Translations under genes and position numbers: made by a program
Assembly (NCBI GenBank): GCA_903813345.2
Contig: CAIIXF020000004.1
Span: 6,717,525 to 6,781,524 of the forward strand
DNA: 64,000 bases
Direction of reading: 5' to 3'
From: Owenia fusiformis
Taxonomy: Eukaryota; Annelida; Polychaeta; Sabellida; Oweniidae
Notes under the pieces: model-generated
What the model was told of the DNA's origin: nothing
Seen by the model: the letters and a program-made list of their open reading frames with translations, nothing else
The model's database searches: none
In this document: in pieces, positions 45,091 through 59,200 of the stretch
Position numbering within the stretch: the stretch's first letter is position 1
How the letters are laid out: every line of letters begins with the position of its first letter

Positions 45091-46262
45091 ATACAACTCC
45101 TGTAAATACTTTCTGTTATCTTTCAAGAGGCATTGTCGGTTAGAGGGGGCAATTTTTCAACGTATCCTATATTGTTCTCATTGATGTTTTTTTTGGCGAA
45201 TGTCACACAGTGATAAAATGACATATTTTTGAAAGTTCAGTGAATTTTCGTCACAAAACGTTTAAAACAGTTGCAAAAACGAAAATTGTTCGCCTTTGTT
45301 TAGGTTGTGTTCTACACAGCATAATGGTGCTCCCTCATCTACGTGACCTTGAGCTATGACATAGACTAAATGTGGGCAATTCCGAAGCAGGGTGACACGG
45401 ATAAGCCGAAAACACAATCGCCACTTCAATTACATCCCCCTGTTTATTTTTTTTTGTTACATATCACGTAGTAATGACGGGAACGGATTGCAATGCTATA
45501 GAGTAAAATAACCCCATAACGGTGCAGAGAAGTGTACCTTGGTCTGAGAAAACTCACCCTGTTTATTCAATAGCATAGGCTAAGGTAGATTGAAATAATC
45601 CTTAAATAAAGATGGCATGATTTTGGATTCTGATGGTACTGCCATCCTTATATTGGCCCAGAACTTATGTTCAATGGTGTACTAAAGGCCATATTAATTA
45701 AGTCCCAGTTGTACAGTTGTTGTTCCGTTTTGTTAGGTACACATACATGTATTAAATTAACCCTTGAGCCAACTATAAGCGCCAATATGCAATACATCGT
45801 ATCGTAAAAATGCCAATGCCAAACATGAAAATGCAAATGTCAAAAAGCATGTATCTTGTATGTATTAACATACAAAACTAACTGATAAGTAGTTGGGAAA
45901 TTCACGTGTGTATTTTAATCCGCAATTTATCTAAACCTATACAAGTGCGACATCTATCTTTAGATACAACGTTTCTCTGTGCCGATGGAGATACAATAAA
46001 TATGATTACATAACATATAACACAACAGTATCAATATATTTTGTATATTTTTCCTTGATATAATTAACATGATAATAAGTGCATGAAAATTGGACTCGGA
46101 TCATTTGGAATATATATATTTCTTTGGACCGCATTTTTTTTATATTTGAGTATCATATATTTGAGTATCATATATTTTAACCCTTGTACTGTTTTGATAC
46201 ACAAATTGAATTGTAGAGCAAAACATTGACAAGCCCTTCCTTTCAATAATTTCAATCGATGT

Positions 46263-47221
46263 TCATAAAGGGACAAGATGTCTTTTCTTTGGTCCATGGT
46301 AAGACATCACGCATTGTGTGACGTATATCAGCACACAAAAGGAAATGGCAAACGCTGCACAGAGCCACATCACTGCCTGCGCCCCATGATACTGCAGTAC
46401 ATAACCACTACCCCATTCTATTATTGCACCTCCCACGCCACTCCCTATGTTACATATCATAATCACTGAACCCGTTACTTCCATGTACCTCTCCGGCCAT
46501 GCCATTCCAGACGCCCATATTGAGGCATAGAAGAAATCGAAGACACCGCCGAGAACAGCAAAGTTCATACGACTCTTTAACGCCATGGCAACTGCAATGA
46601 AGTTGATGATAGCGATAGCATGGCATATCACGAATACGATAAACGGCATTGGAACAAACTTTGAGACTGGAATTATTATGAAATTTCCTAAAATCGCAGA
46701 TCCCCTTGCTGCAAACTGCATGAGTGAAGCCTCCTGTTTTGTTGCATTCAATGCCCCAGTGGCTATTGAAGCTTGTAGTAATTGAAAATGTGAACTACAT
46801 GCCCCGTTAATTGAGAAGTACAAGAACATACACGTCATTAAAGTTACACCGTATCTCGCATTCCCATTTGTGAAAGAACCCGGATGTAACAATTCCTTTA
46901 AATTCCTTCCTTTAGGTATATTGGTTAACACTAGTCCTCGGGGCCGTGGTGCTAGATACACCCCCAAATATCCAAGTGATGCCAATAAGCCAAGTCCTCC
47001 ACTTATAACGTATGGTACCTCGATGTTAGATGTGAATTTGATTTCAGTCCCGTTGTTAAATACGGATGCATTTGTGTAAATAGCTTCCCCACGGCTAGAG
47101 CTGAGGAAAGGGTACGCCAGAACAGGCGCCACTAAAGACCCGATCCTACTCCCAAAGTGCATGGCCAGGAGTGGGGCCGGTGTATTTCCTCCCCATATGG
47201 CTATCATTATTCCATTACCAG
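46263..47221 (-). CDS. MFS exon 4 (terminal)
   Basis: 959 nt from acceptor TTTTTTCAG|CTGGT to TGA at 46263-46265. Encodes TM5 to TM12 and a short basic C-terminus (HGPKKRHLVPL). The large outer loop after LAYPFLSS carries sequons NAS and NGT. Confidence 0.88.
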
Positions 47222-50200
47222 CTGAAAAAACAAATTCATCGACATACATTACATCTAACTGTTTGGTTTACAAACGTTGCTGCTACAACAATGACGTCGT
47301 ATCGCATGCTTATTATGTACCATTGTTTCTTTATTAGGTTCTTCAAGATGTATCAGGATTTTTGTTTTACATATTAAACATGTTTCTGAAAACTGTGAAT
47401 CGATGAACTTTTTTGTGTGTTCGGAAACGAGCGCTTTAAGAGGAAGGAAACCCCCAGAGCTTACCTCAAAATTATCTATTTTGTTAACCACTTTCGTTTG
47501 ACCGAATTTTCACCATCTCGTTTCTGAATACCACACACGTCAATGTGATATGTAAGTAATTGATGTAAACACATTTCTAATATTTTTCTATACCTGCACG
47601 TGAAATCTTGGTAAATACGGCCGATATTGCCTTTATATAACTAGCATTCGAAACATTTTTTCAAAGATTTGAATCGGCCATTTTGTTTAGAATACCAGCG
47701 ATTATGGTCATCAATATTTCTATTTAAGTTATGGTCATCATTGAACTCTGGGGGCTTCCCTTCTCTTTGGCGCTCCTTAAAGGTGAACGGTTCCATTGTG
47801 AAAGAAACTATGGTTCCCCAAGATCATGGTCCCTCCTTCTAAAGGCCCTTACTGGCCCTGATTATGTATAAGATACTAAGGGAAAAAGGTCACCATATAA
47901 ATCAATGGAGAGTAGGGCCATAAGTTAACAGGACCTCCTACCCTTTTACACCATGTATTGGCTATAATCATTGATATTTTGAATTGTATTATTTACCTAT
48001 TGCAAATATACCATGAGCCGCACCTTCCAGCCAGTAAAGAAATGCGAGCGCTGTGATGCCTCTACACCAAGGTTTAAAAGCAACAGAAACGGCCAACAGC
48101 AAAAATCCTGAAGATAACTGGAGATCCCAAATTTTCCGGAATCGATCGAATAGAATACCTGTAGAAAAATCGAAAACTTATGAATGTTCCCCATGATAGA
48201 CTCAAAGTGTGGACGATATGTATTAATTTGGATAGGGCATGACAAACGTTCTCTCGACGGTTCAGGTACAACTATATCCGTTCAGATTTAACGAAAAACT
48301 CTCAATATAATAAATATTTTTTTGTAAAGCGACAGTATTCAGAAAGGAGAAAGCTATACTTAAACCAGAACTAATGGTTGGCGCTCTGTTCATCTCAATA
48401 TATGTAGCTTTATGTGTAATTGAGGAAATAAAACTAAAACTTTTTAAAAAATATAAAAAAATATATAAGGTTACATTAACATATATATAATAATGTAACT
48501 GCTCTTCAACAATAGCTAGACAATAAGCATGGGCGTAAATCCGTTCTGCATAATCGTACCTTGACTCACCTCCTACTAAACACCCGATTATATACCCAAT
48601 ATCCATAATTGTACTTTGACTCACCTCCTACTAAACACCCGATTATATACCCAATATCCATAATCGTACCTGGACTCACCTCCTACTAAACACCCGATTA
48701 TATACCCAATATCCATAATTGTACTTTGACTCACCTCCTACTAAACACCCGATTATATATCCAATATCCATAATCGTACCTTGACTCACCTCCAACTAAA
48801 CACCCGATTATATATCCAATATCCATAATTGTACTTTGACTCACCTCCTACTAAACACCCGATTATATATCCAATATCCATAATCGTACCTTGACTCACC
48901 TCCTACTAAACACCCGATTATATACCCAATATCCATAATCGTACCTTGACTCACCTCCTACTAAACACCCGATTATATATCCAATATCCATAATCGTACC
49001 TTGACTCACCTCCTACTAAACACCCGATTATATATCCAATATCCATAATCGTACCTTGACTCACCTCCTACTAAACACCCAATTATATATCCAATATCCA
49101 TAATCGTACCTTGACTCACCTCCTACTAAACACCCGATTATATATCCAATATCCATAATCGTACCTTGACTCACCTTCTACTAAACACCCGATTATATAT
49201 CCAATATCCATAATTGTACTTTGACTCACCTCCTACTAAACACCCGATTATATATCCAATATCCATAATCGTACCTTGACTCACCTCCTACTAAACACCC
49301 GATTATATACCCAATATCCATAATCGTACCTTGACTCACCTCCTACTAAACACCCGATTATATATCCAATATCCATAATCGTACCTTGACTCACCTCCTA
49401 CTAAACACCCGATTATATACCCAATATCCATAATCGTACCTTGACTCACCTCCTACTAAACACCCGATTATATATCCAATATCAATAATCGTACCTTGAC
49501 TCACCTCCTACTAAACACCCGATTATATACCCAATATCCATAATCGTACCTTGACTCACCTCCTACTAAACACCCGATTATATACCCAATATCCATAATC
49601 GTACCTTGACTCACCTCCTACTAAACACCCGATTATATATCCAATATCCATAATCGTACCTTGACTCACCTTCTACTAAACACCCGATTATATACCCAAT
49701 ATCCATAATCGTACCTTGACTCACCTCCTACTAAACACCCGATTATATACCCAATATCCATAATCGTACCTTGACTCACCTCCTACTAAACACCCGATTA
49801 TATACCCAATATCCATAATTGTACTTTGACTCACCTCCTACTAAACACCCGATTATATATCCAATATCCATAATCGTACCTTGACTCATCTCCTACTAAA
49901 CACCCGATTATATACCCAATATCCATAATCGTACCTTGACTCACCTCCTACTAAACACCCGATTATATACCTAATATCCATAATCGTACCTTGACTCACC
50001 TCCTACTAAACACCCGATTATATATCCAATATCCATAATCGTACCTTGACTCACCTCCTACTAAACACCCAATTATATACCCAATATCCATTATCGTACC
50101 TTGACTCACCTCCTACTAAACACCCGATTATATACCCAATATCCATTATCGTACCTTGACTCACCTCCTACTAAACACCCAATTATATACCCAATATCCA

Positions 50201-53200
50201 TAATCGTACCTTGACTCACCTCCTACTAAACACCCGATTATATACTCAATATCCATAATCGTACCTTGACTAACCTCCAACTAAACACCCGATTATATAC
50301 CCAATATCCACAATCGTACCTTGACTCACCTCCTACTAAACACCCGATTATATATCCAATATCCATAATCGTACCTTGACTCACCTCCTACTAAACACCC
50401 GATTATATACCCAATATCCACAATCGTACCTTGACTCACCTCCTACTAAACACCCGATTATATATCCAATATCCATAATCGTACCTTGACTCACCTCCTA
50501 CTAAACACCCGATTATATATCCAATATCCATAATCGTACCTTGACTCACCTCCTACTAAACACCCGATTATATACCCAATATCCATAATCGTACCTTGAC
50601 TCACCTCCTACTAAACACCCGATTATATAATATCCAATATCCATAATCGTACCTTGACTCACCTCCTACTAAACACCCGATTATATACCCAATATCCATA
50701 ATCGTACCTTGACTCACCTCCTACTAAACACCCGATTATATACCCAATATCCATAATCGCACCTCGACTTACCTCCTACTAAACACCCGATTATATATCC
50801 AATATCCATAATTGTACCTTGACTCACCTCCTACTAAACACCCGATTATATATCCAATATCCATATTCGTACCTTGACTCACCTCCTACTAAACACCCGA
50901 TTATATACCCAATATCCATTATTGTACTTTGACTCACCTCCTACTAAACACCCGATTATATACCCAATATGCCTCACCGCTGTAGCTCTGGTCAACTCTT
51001 CGACACTACTGCCAGTCCTCTCGCAAAGATCAGGAAATGTCGGATATTTAATCGTTAATACCAAACCCTGTAAAATATACATGTATGTTAATGGATAAAA
51101 AAATTCGTTCAACCATGAACGAGTAAAGGTCTACAGGATGTCTCAAAAATGTACCCGAAAGTAGAAATATATTAACAGCACAGCTTAACCAGTCAATTTC
51201 AGACTTTTTGCATGGTCATGTTGGTCAAGTTTTCTCCAAAATGCACAGTTTTTAGTTCAGACTCCCCTTTTTGATGTATTAACCTTTTACTTTTATTTCA
51301 TATTTCGATGACAGTCTGCATCCTTATGCAACATTGTTCATCACATTTGATAATGTTTCTGGTGGAATGTTTTGAATTTCTCTTTGGAGATTGGCCTTAA
51401 GTTGTTCTTAGTCTTTTGGCTTGGGATTAGCTTTAAATTCTCATCCAAATAGCCTCAGAGAAAGAAATTCGCGGATGAAGATGGGAGGACAATAACAGAG
51501 AACCAGGTCAATTTTCGTTAAATGATTCAATAATGGAGTTTCACTTTTCAGAGTTACGGAGACTGATTGGTATATCCAAATGAGAACACTGAAGTCTTGA
51601 GAAGATTGAGCCCCTCCACATTCAGCAAGGGTCATACAAGAATTCCCATGAAAACAGTTTCTTCAACGTCTGATCTCTCTGAATAAAGACATTGCGAGGG
51701 CCTCCCTGTTCAACAGATTTTACACCCCAGACTTTTTTCTCTGGGGTAACTTGAAGAACCATATCTATGCTAAGCCCAAGCCAAGAGATCTAGAAGAACT
51801 TGAGGCCAACATCCGAAGAGAAATTCAAAACATTACGTACACCAGAAACATGATGAAATATAATCAACAATGTAGCAGTAAGGATGCAGGCTGTCATCGA
51901 AATATGAGAAAGTTAAATTCAACACATGGTATAAAAAGGGTTAAAGCATTAAAAAGGCAAGACTGAACTAAAAATTTAGTATTGGGAGAAAACATGTTTT
52001 GTCTATTCTAGATTAAGCATTTTCTACAAATTGCTCAATTCATTTTCAAATTGCTTCAGTTTGACAAAGGTTTCTTCTACAAGTTCTCAGGAGGTGAAAT
52101 CTGACCTTAGATTTGCGATTTGACCTATACCTCAGACCTTATTACATTCCTCTGAATTGGTTCTACTCATATAAGGGACTAACTATTTCATAAAATTTTG
52201 CATCGCTTTTGAGATATAAGACCAAAACGGAAAAATCGAAAAATTCGAAAATTTTCAATATCAAATTTAAACTTGCTTCAAATTGATCAATTTTTTTTAG
52301 AAATCATCCACAAGTTTTCAGGAGATGTGACATTTGCTTGACCTTCACTATTTTAGACTCTTGATGAAACTGGTCGAATATTGATATGATTTTTTGATTT
52401 GACAGGGTTTATCTCCTTTGTGGCTTGCTGTACCCTTTATAGTTTGCCTCTTCGATTTGAAAACTTCCCACGACTTTTGAATGTATAACTTAGTCATTCA
52501 GTCTGACAAGCCAACGTTTACATTCATATATCATATATAGCTGAATACCAGATAGGCAGGTGGCCCCCAACTGCACTTAACAGGTGTGACAATAGACTAG
52601 ATGCGAGTAGAAAAAAATCTTGATTTACGCCATTAAATATTCAAAATTCAGTCAAAGCGATGTTATATTTGAAATCTACATGTAAAAGTACACCTAGAAA
52701 TATGGTTTCGAAAATTGTTTATCAAGTTTGAGAATTTAATTATTTTTGAAAGTGTGAGTTCTAGTTCGGGTTGATTCTCCATAGAGCCCATGTTACAAAA
52801 TCACAAAAAGTGAAATATCTTTTCTTGTATTGGTCAGATAACATTTTCATTTCCTGGACATATTTTGATTTTCATAACTATTAGATACATAAGGGTTATA
52901 TGAAAATTGAACCACTAAAACAGATGTAATTTAAGTTAAAGGGAACTTTCTACTATACCCGCCATGCTATCTGACCCGAACGAGCCACCTGGTGGTGAAA
53001 CTGGTAACTACATACTCGCATCTGCGTTATTCACAACTTTTATTGTAAACATTATATTGGGAATATAGACTTATCAAAGGGTAACACATTCATATAAAGT
53101 ATTGTTGTGTGTCATTAAAAATAAATAAAACATAAATATAAACATTTACTCGTTGACTTAGATGAACATCAGAGTGGAACTAAATACTTCAGGTCATGAA

Positions 53201-56200
53201 CTAAGGATGGCCAGAGAATTCGAAAACCTTCATTCGCCACACTTTCCCTCAATGCGTTGTTGTGATAAAGGAATTGACAATAATCTTAAAATTACCTCCT
53301 GTTCAAGTTCCAATCATTTTTATAGATTATATTGATAGATTTAACATCACTGAATACGGTATTGCTTGTTGAGGACCACACAACATTACCGTTTATCATT
53401 TATTTGAGATTTAAGCAGGGGTCCATTTTTTAAAGAAATAATCGTTTTAAAAGATTTCTTGTGAATAGATAATAAACAAGTACAAAAAGTATGAATTATT
53501 ATATATCGAAAGCATAATGTAAAATTTCAACTGAAGAATTAGATCAAAATGGAATCAAAGTTCACAGTAGGGGGTATAACTCATCAAACACTGTATACTT
53601 TTTTTAAGCTTATCGCAACAGCCTTATGTTTTTGATTTGCTTTTGTTAGTTAGGATTATATCATTGACCATTTATAAATTTTTGTGAACCATACAAGGTT
53701 ACAGAACTTCATTTATGAAAGATTTCAGCAGGGGTCTATTTTATGAAAATTAAATATTTTTCCGGATAGTTCTGACCTCCACTTGGGGATCTTCATTACT
53801 TATAAGATTTCAATATTACAATAATGTCGGTATCATCATAAACAGGCACTAAATAAGTGTAGACTATTATAAATAGGTTGACAGCAAGACGATTTATACA
53901 ATTAAAACTGTAAAATGAGATAACATTTGGGCTCTAAAATCACAATGATTGGTATAACTAATCAAATGTTTACTTTCTGAGCTTATTATCACATCCTAAC
54001 AATTTAAATTGGTTTAAATAGATATAATTGAATCATTTGCACTTTCTGAATTTCGAATATCTTAAAATGGTTCAGATTTTTATTGAAGATTTAATTCAAG
54101 TCTAATTCAAAATATGAATATTTTTGTGGATAGTTCTCAGATCAATTACTATTAAAACCACCTTGCCGGGAATGGGTAATCGTGCTAGTTTAGAAGGCAT
54201 TTACGTTACTTTATCGATCTGAGCAATATATGACGGCATAGTGGCGGGCCATAGTGGAGGGCCAAAAATGCATTAACGCCCGGTAATTTTCACCGGGAAA
54301 TGAGATATCGTATAATAAGCATATAATTTTTGCTATTTCAGTCCTTGGCATTAACGGTGGTAATACTAATAACATAATTTCTGTGGGCAATATTAAACAA
54401 ATACTGGATGACCAGGAGCTGGATATGGCAGAATACCTTTTCGAGAAAAAAATATTGGGTGAGGCGGTAAAATTAATTTCAATAGAACGTTTGGGTTCTA
54501 GCATTGCCTCATGATGGGATAGTCTATTTTCTACTAAATAAAATAATCAATTACTAAAGTTATGTGCTTGCAGAGGTTGCCTGTATCACAAAAATCATAT
54601 ATCCTTTCACCCCACATCATATCATATGCTTTATTGAGGTTAAAATCTCATTTTATAAATAGTGGGAATAGATTCTTAATTCATCTTAGATTATAATTTA
54701 AATGCAAAAGCCGATTCATAAGTAGATAATTCGTTGTAAACTTCAAAAGTGTCAATATCTAATATTTTTTATTATTATAGACCTCTGTTAAACCCCTCAA
54801 TGATAAGTAAACGGTAATATTGACAGGTCCTCGACAGGTGAAAACGTATGTAGGAATATATGTTTTATCATTTAAACATATCATTTAACAATTTGTGGAT
54901 CAACGAAAAACAAGATGCTGTTAAAAAAAGTGAACTAGATGGAACCATTATTTTTCATCATTTTGAATGCAAAATATAGTCAGACAAACAATCTTAGTTT
55001 CAATTAAACTGAAACTCGATTAATGAGTAGATAATCTGTTGTAAACTTCAAAAATATCAAAATCTAATATTTTTGTTGACCCCTGTTACCTCAATAATAA
55101 ATAAACGGCATTGTTGACAGGTCCTCAACAGGTGAAAATGTATGTAGTAATATATGTTTTATCATTTAAACATATCAGAACAGCTGGCGGATCAACAAAA
55201 AACAAGATGATATTAAAAGCAAGTGAACTAAATGGAACCATTATTTTTCATCACTTTGAATGACGTGTCGCAAAAAGGTGGCGCATTTGTTTTTTAGGGG
55301 TATCGCGTGAATGTAACTTTGATTACCCGGATTATAAAATAATATTCTAATTAAAGTTGTATATCATTTTAAAGCTGTTTCGATGAAGTTTTTAGATTAA
55401 CTACACTCCGTTCACAATTCTTGCGCGTTCTTTTTTAAAAAAAGAGTTTTTTACCAAAACATCTGGCAAATATTCCCTGTTGACACGTTACATTTTGAAT
55501 TATTTTTCGTCTTTAAACGTTCATAACTCAAACAATATATGACTATTATACTTATTTTTCGTCTTGATAAAGGTAGATAGAAGTTTTATTTCAAAGGATG
55601 AATTTTAGTAAGCGTCCCATATTGTGACGTCATAGAGTTTGAAAAATAGAATCTGTTGACAGCGACCTTTTCTGCTCATTTTTTTGTTCCTTCAACTTTT
55701 CAGGTGTACATTAAACAAAAAATACGAGATCAATTTTTAATAAATCATACATGATTATTTTGCTCCTTAACTCTAGTTTATTAATAAATAGTTGATTTTT
55801 TTCGCAGAAGTATGTGTTTTCTGTTGTATATGGAAAAGTGGAGGACGAAAGGTTTTCAAAAGTCATCAAAATATGGCTAATTTACGCCATTCGCCTATTT
55901 TCAAGCACAGCAACACGTATATTTATTTCACCTAAAATATCAATTGATTCGTGTTTTATGATGCTCCTAGCCCATTAACAATATATATATGATATCAGAG
56001 TTATTCGTCTAAAATGTTTTGAGATAGAGAGGTAAATGTGGACGACGAAAGGATTTTCATTTGTGTACATTTTTCTCAAAAACGTCACATTCTACCATGT
56101 TAAAAGCGAGGATCCTCTGGATTACGCCACAAAATGTGTAACAATGCGTGCGCGAGCTTTTTGCGATACATCGATGCAAAATATAATCAGACAGACGATC

Positions 56201-59200
56201 TTATTTTCAATTAAACAGATTAAATCAATAGGTCATGCTAATCTTCACAAAAACCGATTCATAAGTAGATAATCCGTTGTAAACGTCAAGAATATCAAAA
56301 TCTTATATTTTTTTTATTTTTTGTGGACCCCTGTTAAACCGCTCAATAATAAGTAAACGGTAATGTTGACGAGTGCTCAACAAGTGAAAACGTGTGCAGG
56401 AATAAACGATTGGAGGATGAACAGGAGGAAACAGCTTAATTAAGGCTTATCTGAAAAATTCCATTATCACCATTGTTCCTTTAAGTTAGATCCGTATGTA
56501 TACAGTGCGTATCAAACAAAACGCAACAGATCGTTATCTCGGAAAAGCACAAAACCAGTGATAACAGCATTGATTTCATTCAATGCACGGTAAAGCCATA
56601 TGTCTCCTCTTTACAATGATATATCATTCATTGATATTTGGTCATGGTTGGGCGAGTAATCATTCCATTTGCAAAGTGCGCCAAAATTAGCTTTGGGCCA
56701 AGTTATAAAAATCGCAAAAGTCAGTGTACGGAGCCCGATGCAATATTGGAAGAAAACATAAAACCAATGCTGATTGCATCCTTTTCATTCAATGTACCAA
56801 AAAGCCGGACTACTCCTCCTTGCAATGGAATATCATTCATTCACAGGGAGTCATGGCTGACCGAATAATCGTTGATTTTGCAAAGTGGGGCAAAATTCAG
56901 CTCGGACCCAAGTTTTAAACATTGCAAAAGTCAGTACAACGGGCATAGGGGGCTATTGGAAGAAGGTGTGACAGGTGTGGTATAGACAGTAAAGTGTTCA
57001 TACTCATACTCTTGCAAGAATACATCCAATACCCCTCCAAATTGCTACCACTTTCTTGCACATAAAGATGCGCTCTTCTGTCCACGTCATGCATGGTTCA
57101 GCCCTGAGTCATCTGTGGGTTAAAGCAGAGAAAAGCAGCCCATGGGCAACTCTTTCTCGAGGTTTTGCAACATCTGGTGGAGGAATCGTGAGCACAGATG
57201 CTCCTGAGAGAGCTCCAAAAGAAAAAGTCACAAGAATTCAAGTCAGGGGAACTTCCATTGGCACTTAACCCTTGCACTGATTTTTTCAATATCTAAAACT
57301 TGGCCCAGAGCCGATTTTGACCCACTTTGCAAATGGAAGGATTTCTCACTCAACCATCACCACATGCGAATGAATGACATATCATTGCAAAGAGGAGAGA
57401 CGTGGCTTTATGGTACATTGAATGAAATTGATGTAGTCATCACTAGTTTTGTTATTTTACGAGATAACTACTTGTTGCGTTTTTTTGATACGCCCTGTAG
57501 AATGTTTTACTGATCTTCATGAGTGTAATAACCGATACTTATTGAAAGAGGTCGTACACTCCAATAGCTAGGTAGTACACTCCATACGTTTGGCAACGTA
57601 TATATTCTTCAAACCAACTTTTTGAAAAAAATACAAGTTAGGTAGTCAATTGAACTTGCTTACTTTACTTAACAAAAACTTGATACTTCTCTTCAGGTTT
57701 AAAAAAGTTATAGGTCTTCAAAGTCAAAATTCCGAGGCATTGGAAATGAAGCCAAGTTATATTTCCATCAATATCATAAGTATTTTCATCGCACGTTATG
57801 TAAATAAGAATTCAAACATAAAGATGCTTTAACACGTAATTCAATGAGGGAGCCAAGGTTGCCAAACTTATGGAGGGGCGGGAGTGTATGTCTGCATATT
57901 CTACCATAATGTGTACGAGTAAATATCCACATTTCATAATTATCTCGGTAACTACTATCATACAAATTAGTAAAACTTCTTAACATACGGATTTACTACA
58001 GAATCGTTTTTATGATAAAATCGAGATCTGTGTAGCATTTTCTTGACCCCATTTATAACGTAGGGGTGACTTCAAATATTAAATGTCAGATAGGAAACTG
58101 AATAGATTTATTTTGGGGATGGAAGCCCGAGGCTGATTTAGTTTACGACATTACTAACTTTTAAACATACTATAAGTTTTGAGTTACAAACATCTGAAAA
58201 GTCGTGAATTGAACTTTCGTTAATGAGTTTAAAGATCTCTATTGTTTACACACGCCTCTCCGTACGCACTTAAACAAAAAATATCAAATTCAATAAATTG
58301 ATGGGCTGCTTATGTGTTAGAATGGTGTTACAATGTGGGGCTTACTAGACGAAAATGAAAAATAACTTTCAAAACATACCCGATCTACCGACATCAAAAT
58401 GAACGATGCTATATTCACAAGTGAGCCGAAAACAGCTTTGTATTAATAAAAATAGTAAATGGAGCGAGCGGTCTTTGGTCGCAATTTCATTTATATTGAC
58501 TGTGATGATGTAAGTATTGCAAACAGAAAATGACGAAAAATTCACTGAAAAATACGTTCGTTTCGTCCACTGAAATTAAGGTTATTCTCTCTGGTTGAAG
58601 TTACTTTTATGGGACCATTAACGAATATATTCAAATTCGACCCTCGTGTTGATATCAACGGCATTTATTTGTGCTATTTTGTTGACAGCACAACTGGTTA
58701 TCATAACCATGCAATTGTATTAAAAATATCGCTTTTTCTAAAAATAGCTCTAATGATGATTTTATGATTAAAAACAAAGTTTTGTTTTGTTTGTTGTAGA
58801 TGAACCCGGATTACAGCACAAACACAAGCAGTGTTAATATTTTGGGCAGGCTTAAGAAGAATAACAGAATTTGAATGTATCGTTATCAATAATCGTAAAT
58901 AGGCCCTTATATTAGGATACGTTACGTACGTTATATCATGTTGGATTTACTTTATTCAAAAAATAGATGACTTTTCTCTTTTCACTCTTGTTGACTTTGC
59001 GAACTTATTTCTAGCGTATGATTAAATTAAACAAAACAAAACCTCCTCTTTTTTTTTTAATTAGTCACGCTTTCATCTGGATTTTGCTCGCAATTTCGAG
59101 ATTTTCCGCAGTGCGAGGATCGTTCTCATTTACATCGTGCGTACATTGATTTACTCTTGGCTTTTGACCTTAAAGGTTGCCTTGACCTAAGAAAGTCTCT

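Larger units (their letters stand above)
39774..46385. repeat. SDR duplicon C
   Basis: It matches copy A over 244-4988 and 13080-14091 without the 8.1 kb interruption, with the 864 bp element added at 41373. It ends by running into the last exon of the intact MFS gene. Besides the listed features no further gene is seen. Confidence 0.8.

Noticed and set aside
47997-48271. Two minus-strand frames of 82 and 65 codons
   Set aside because: Both run in the wrong frames of real MFS exon 3. The correct frame is fixed by GILFDR and by splice phases.
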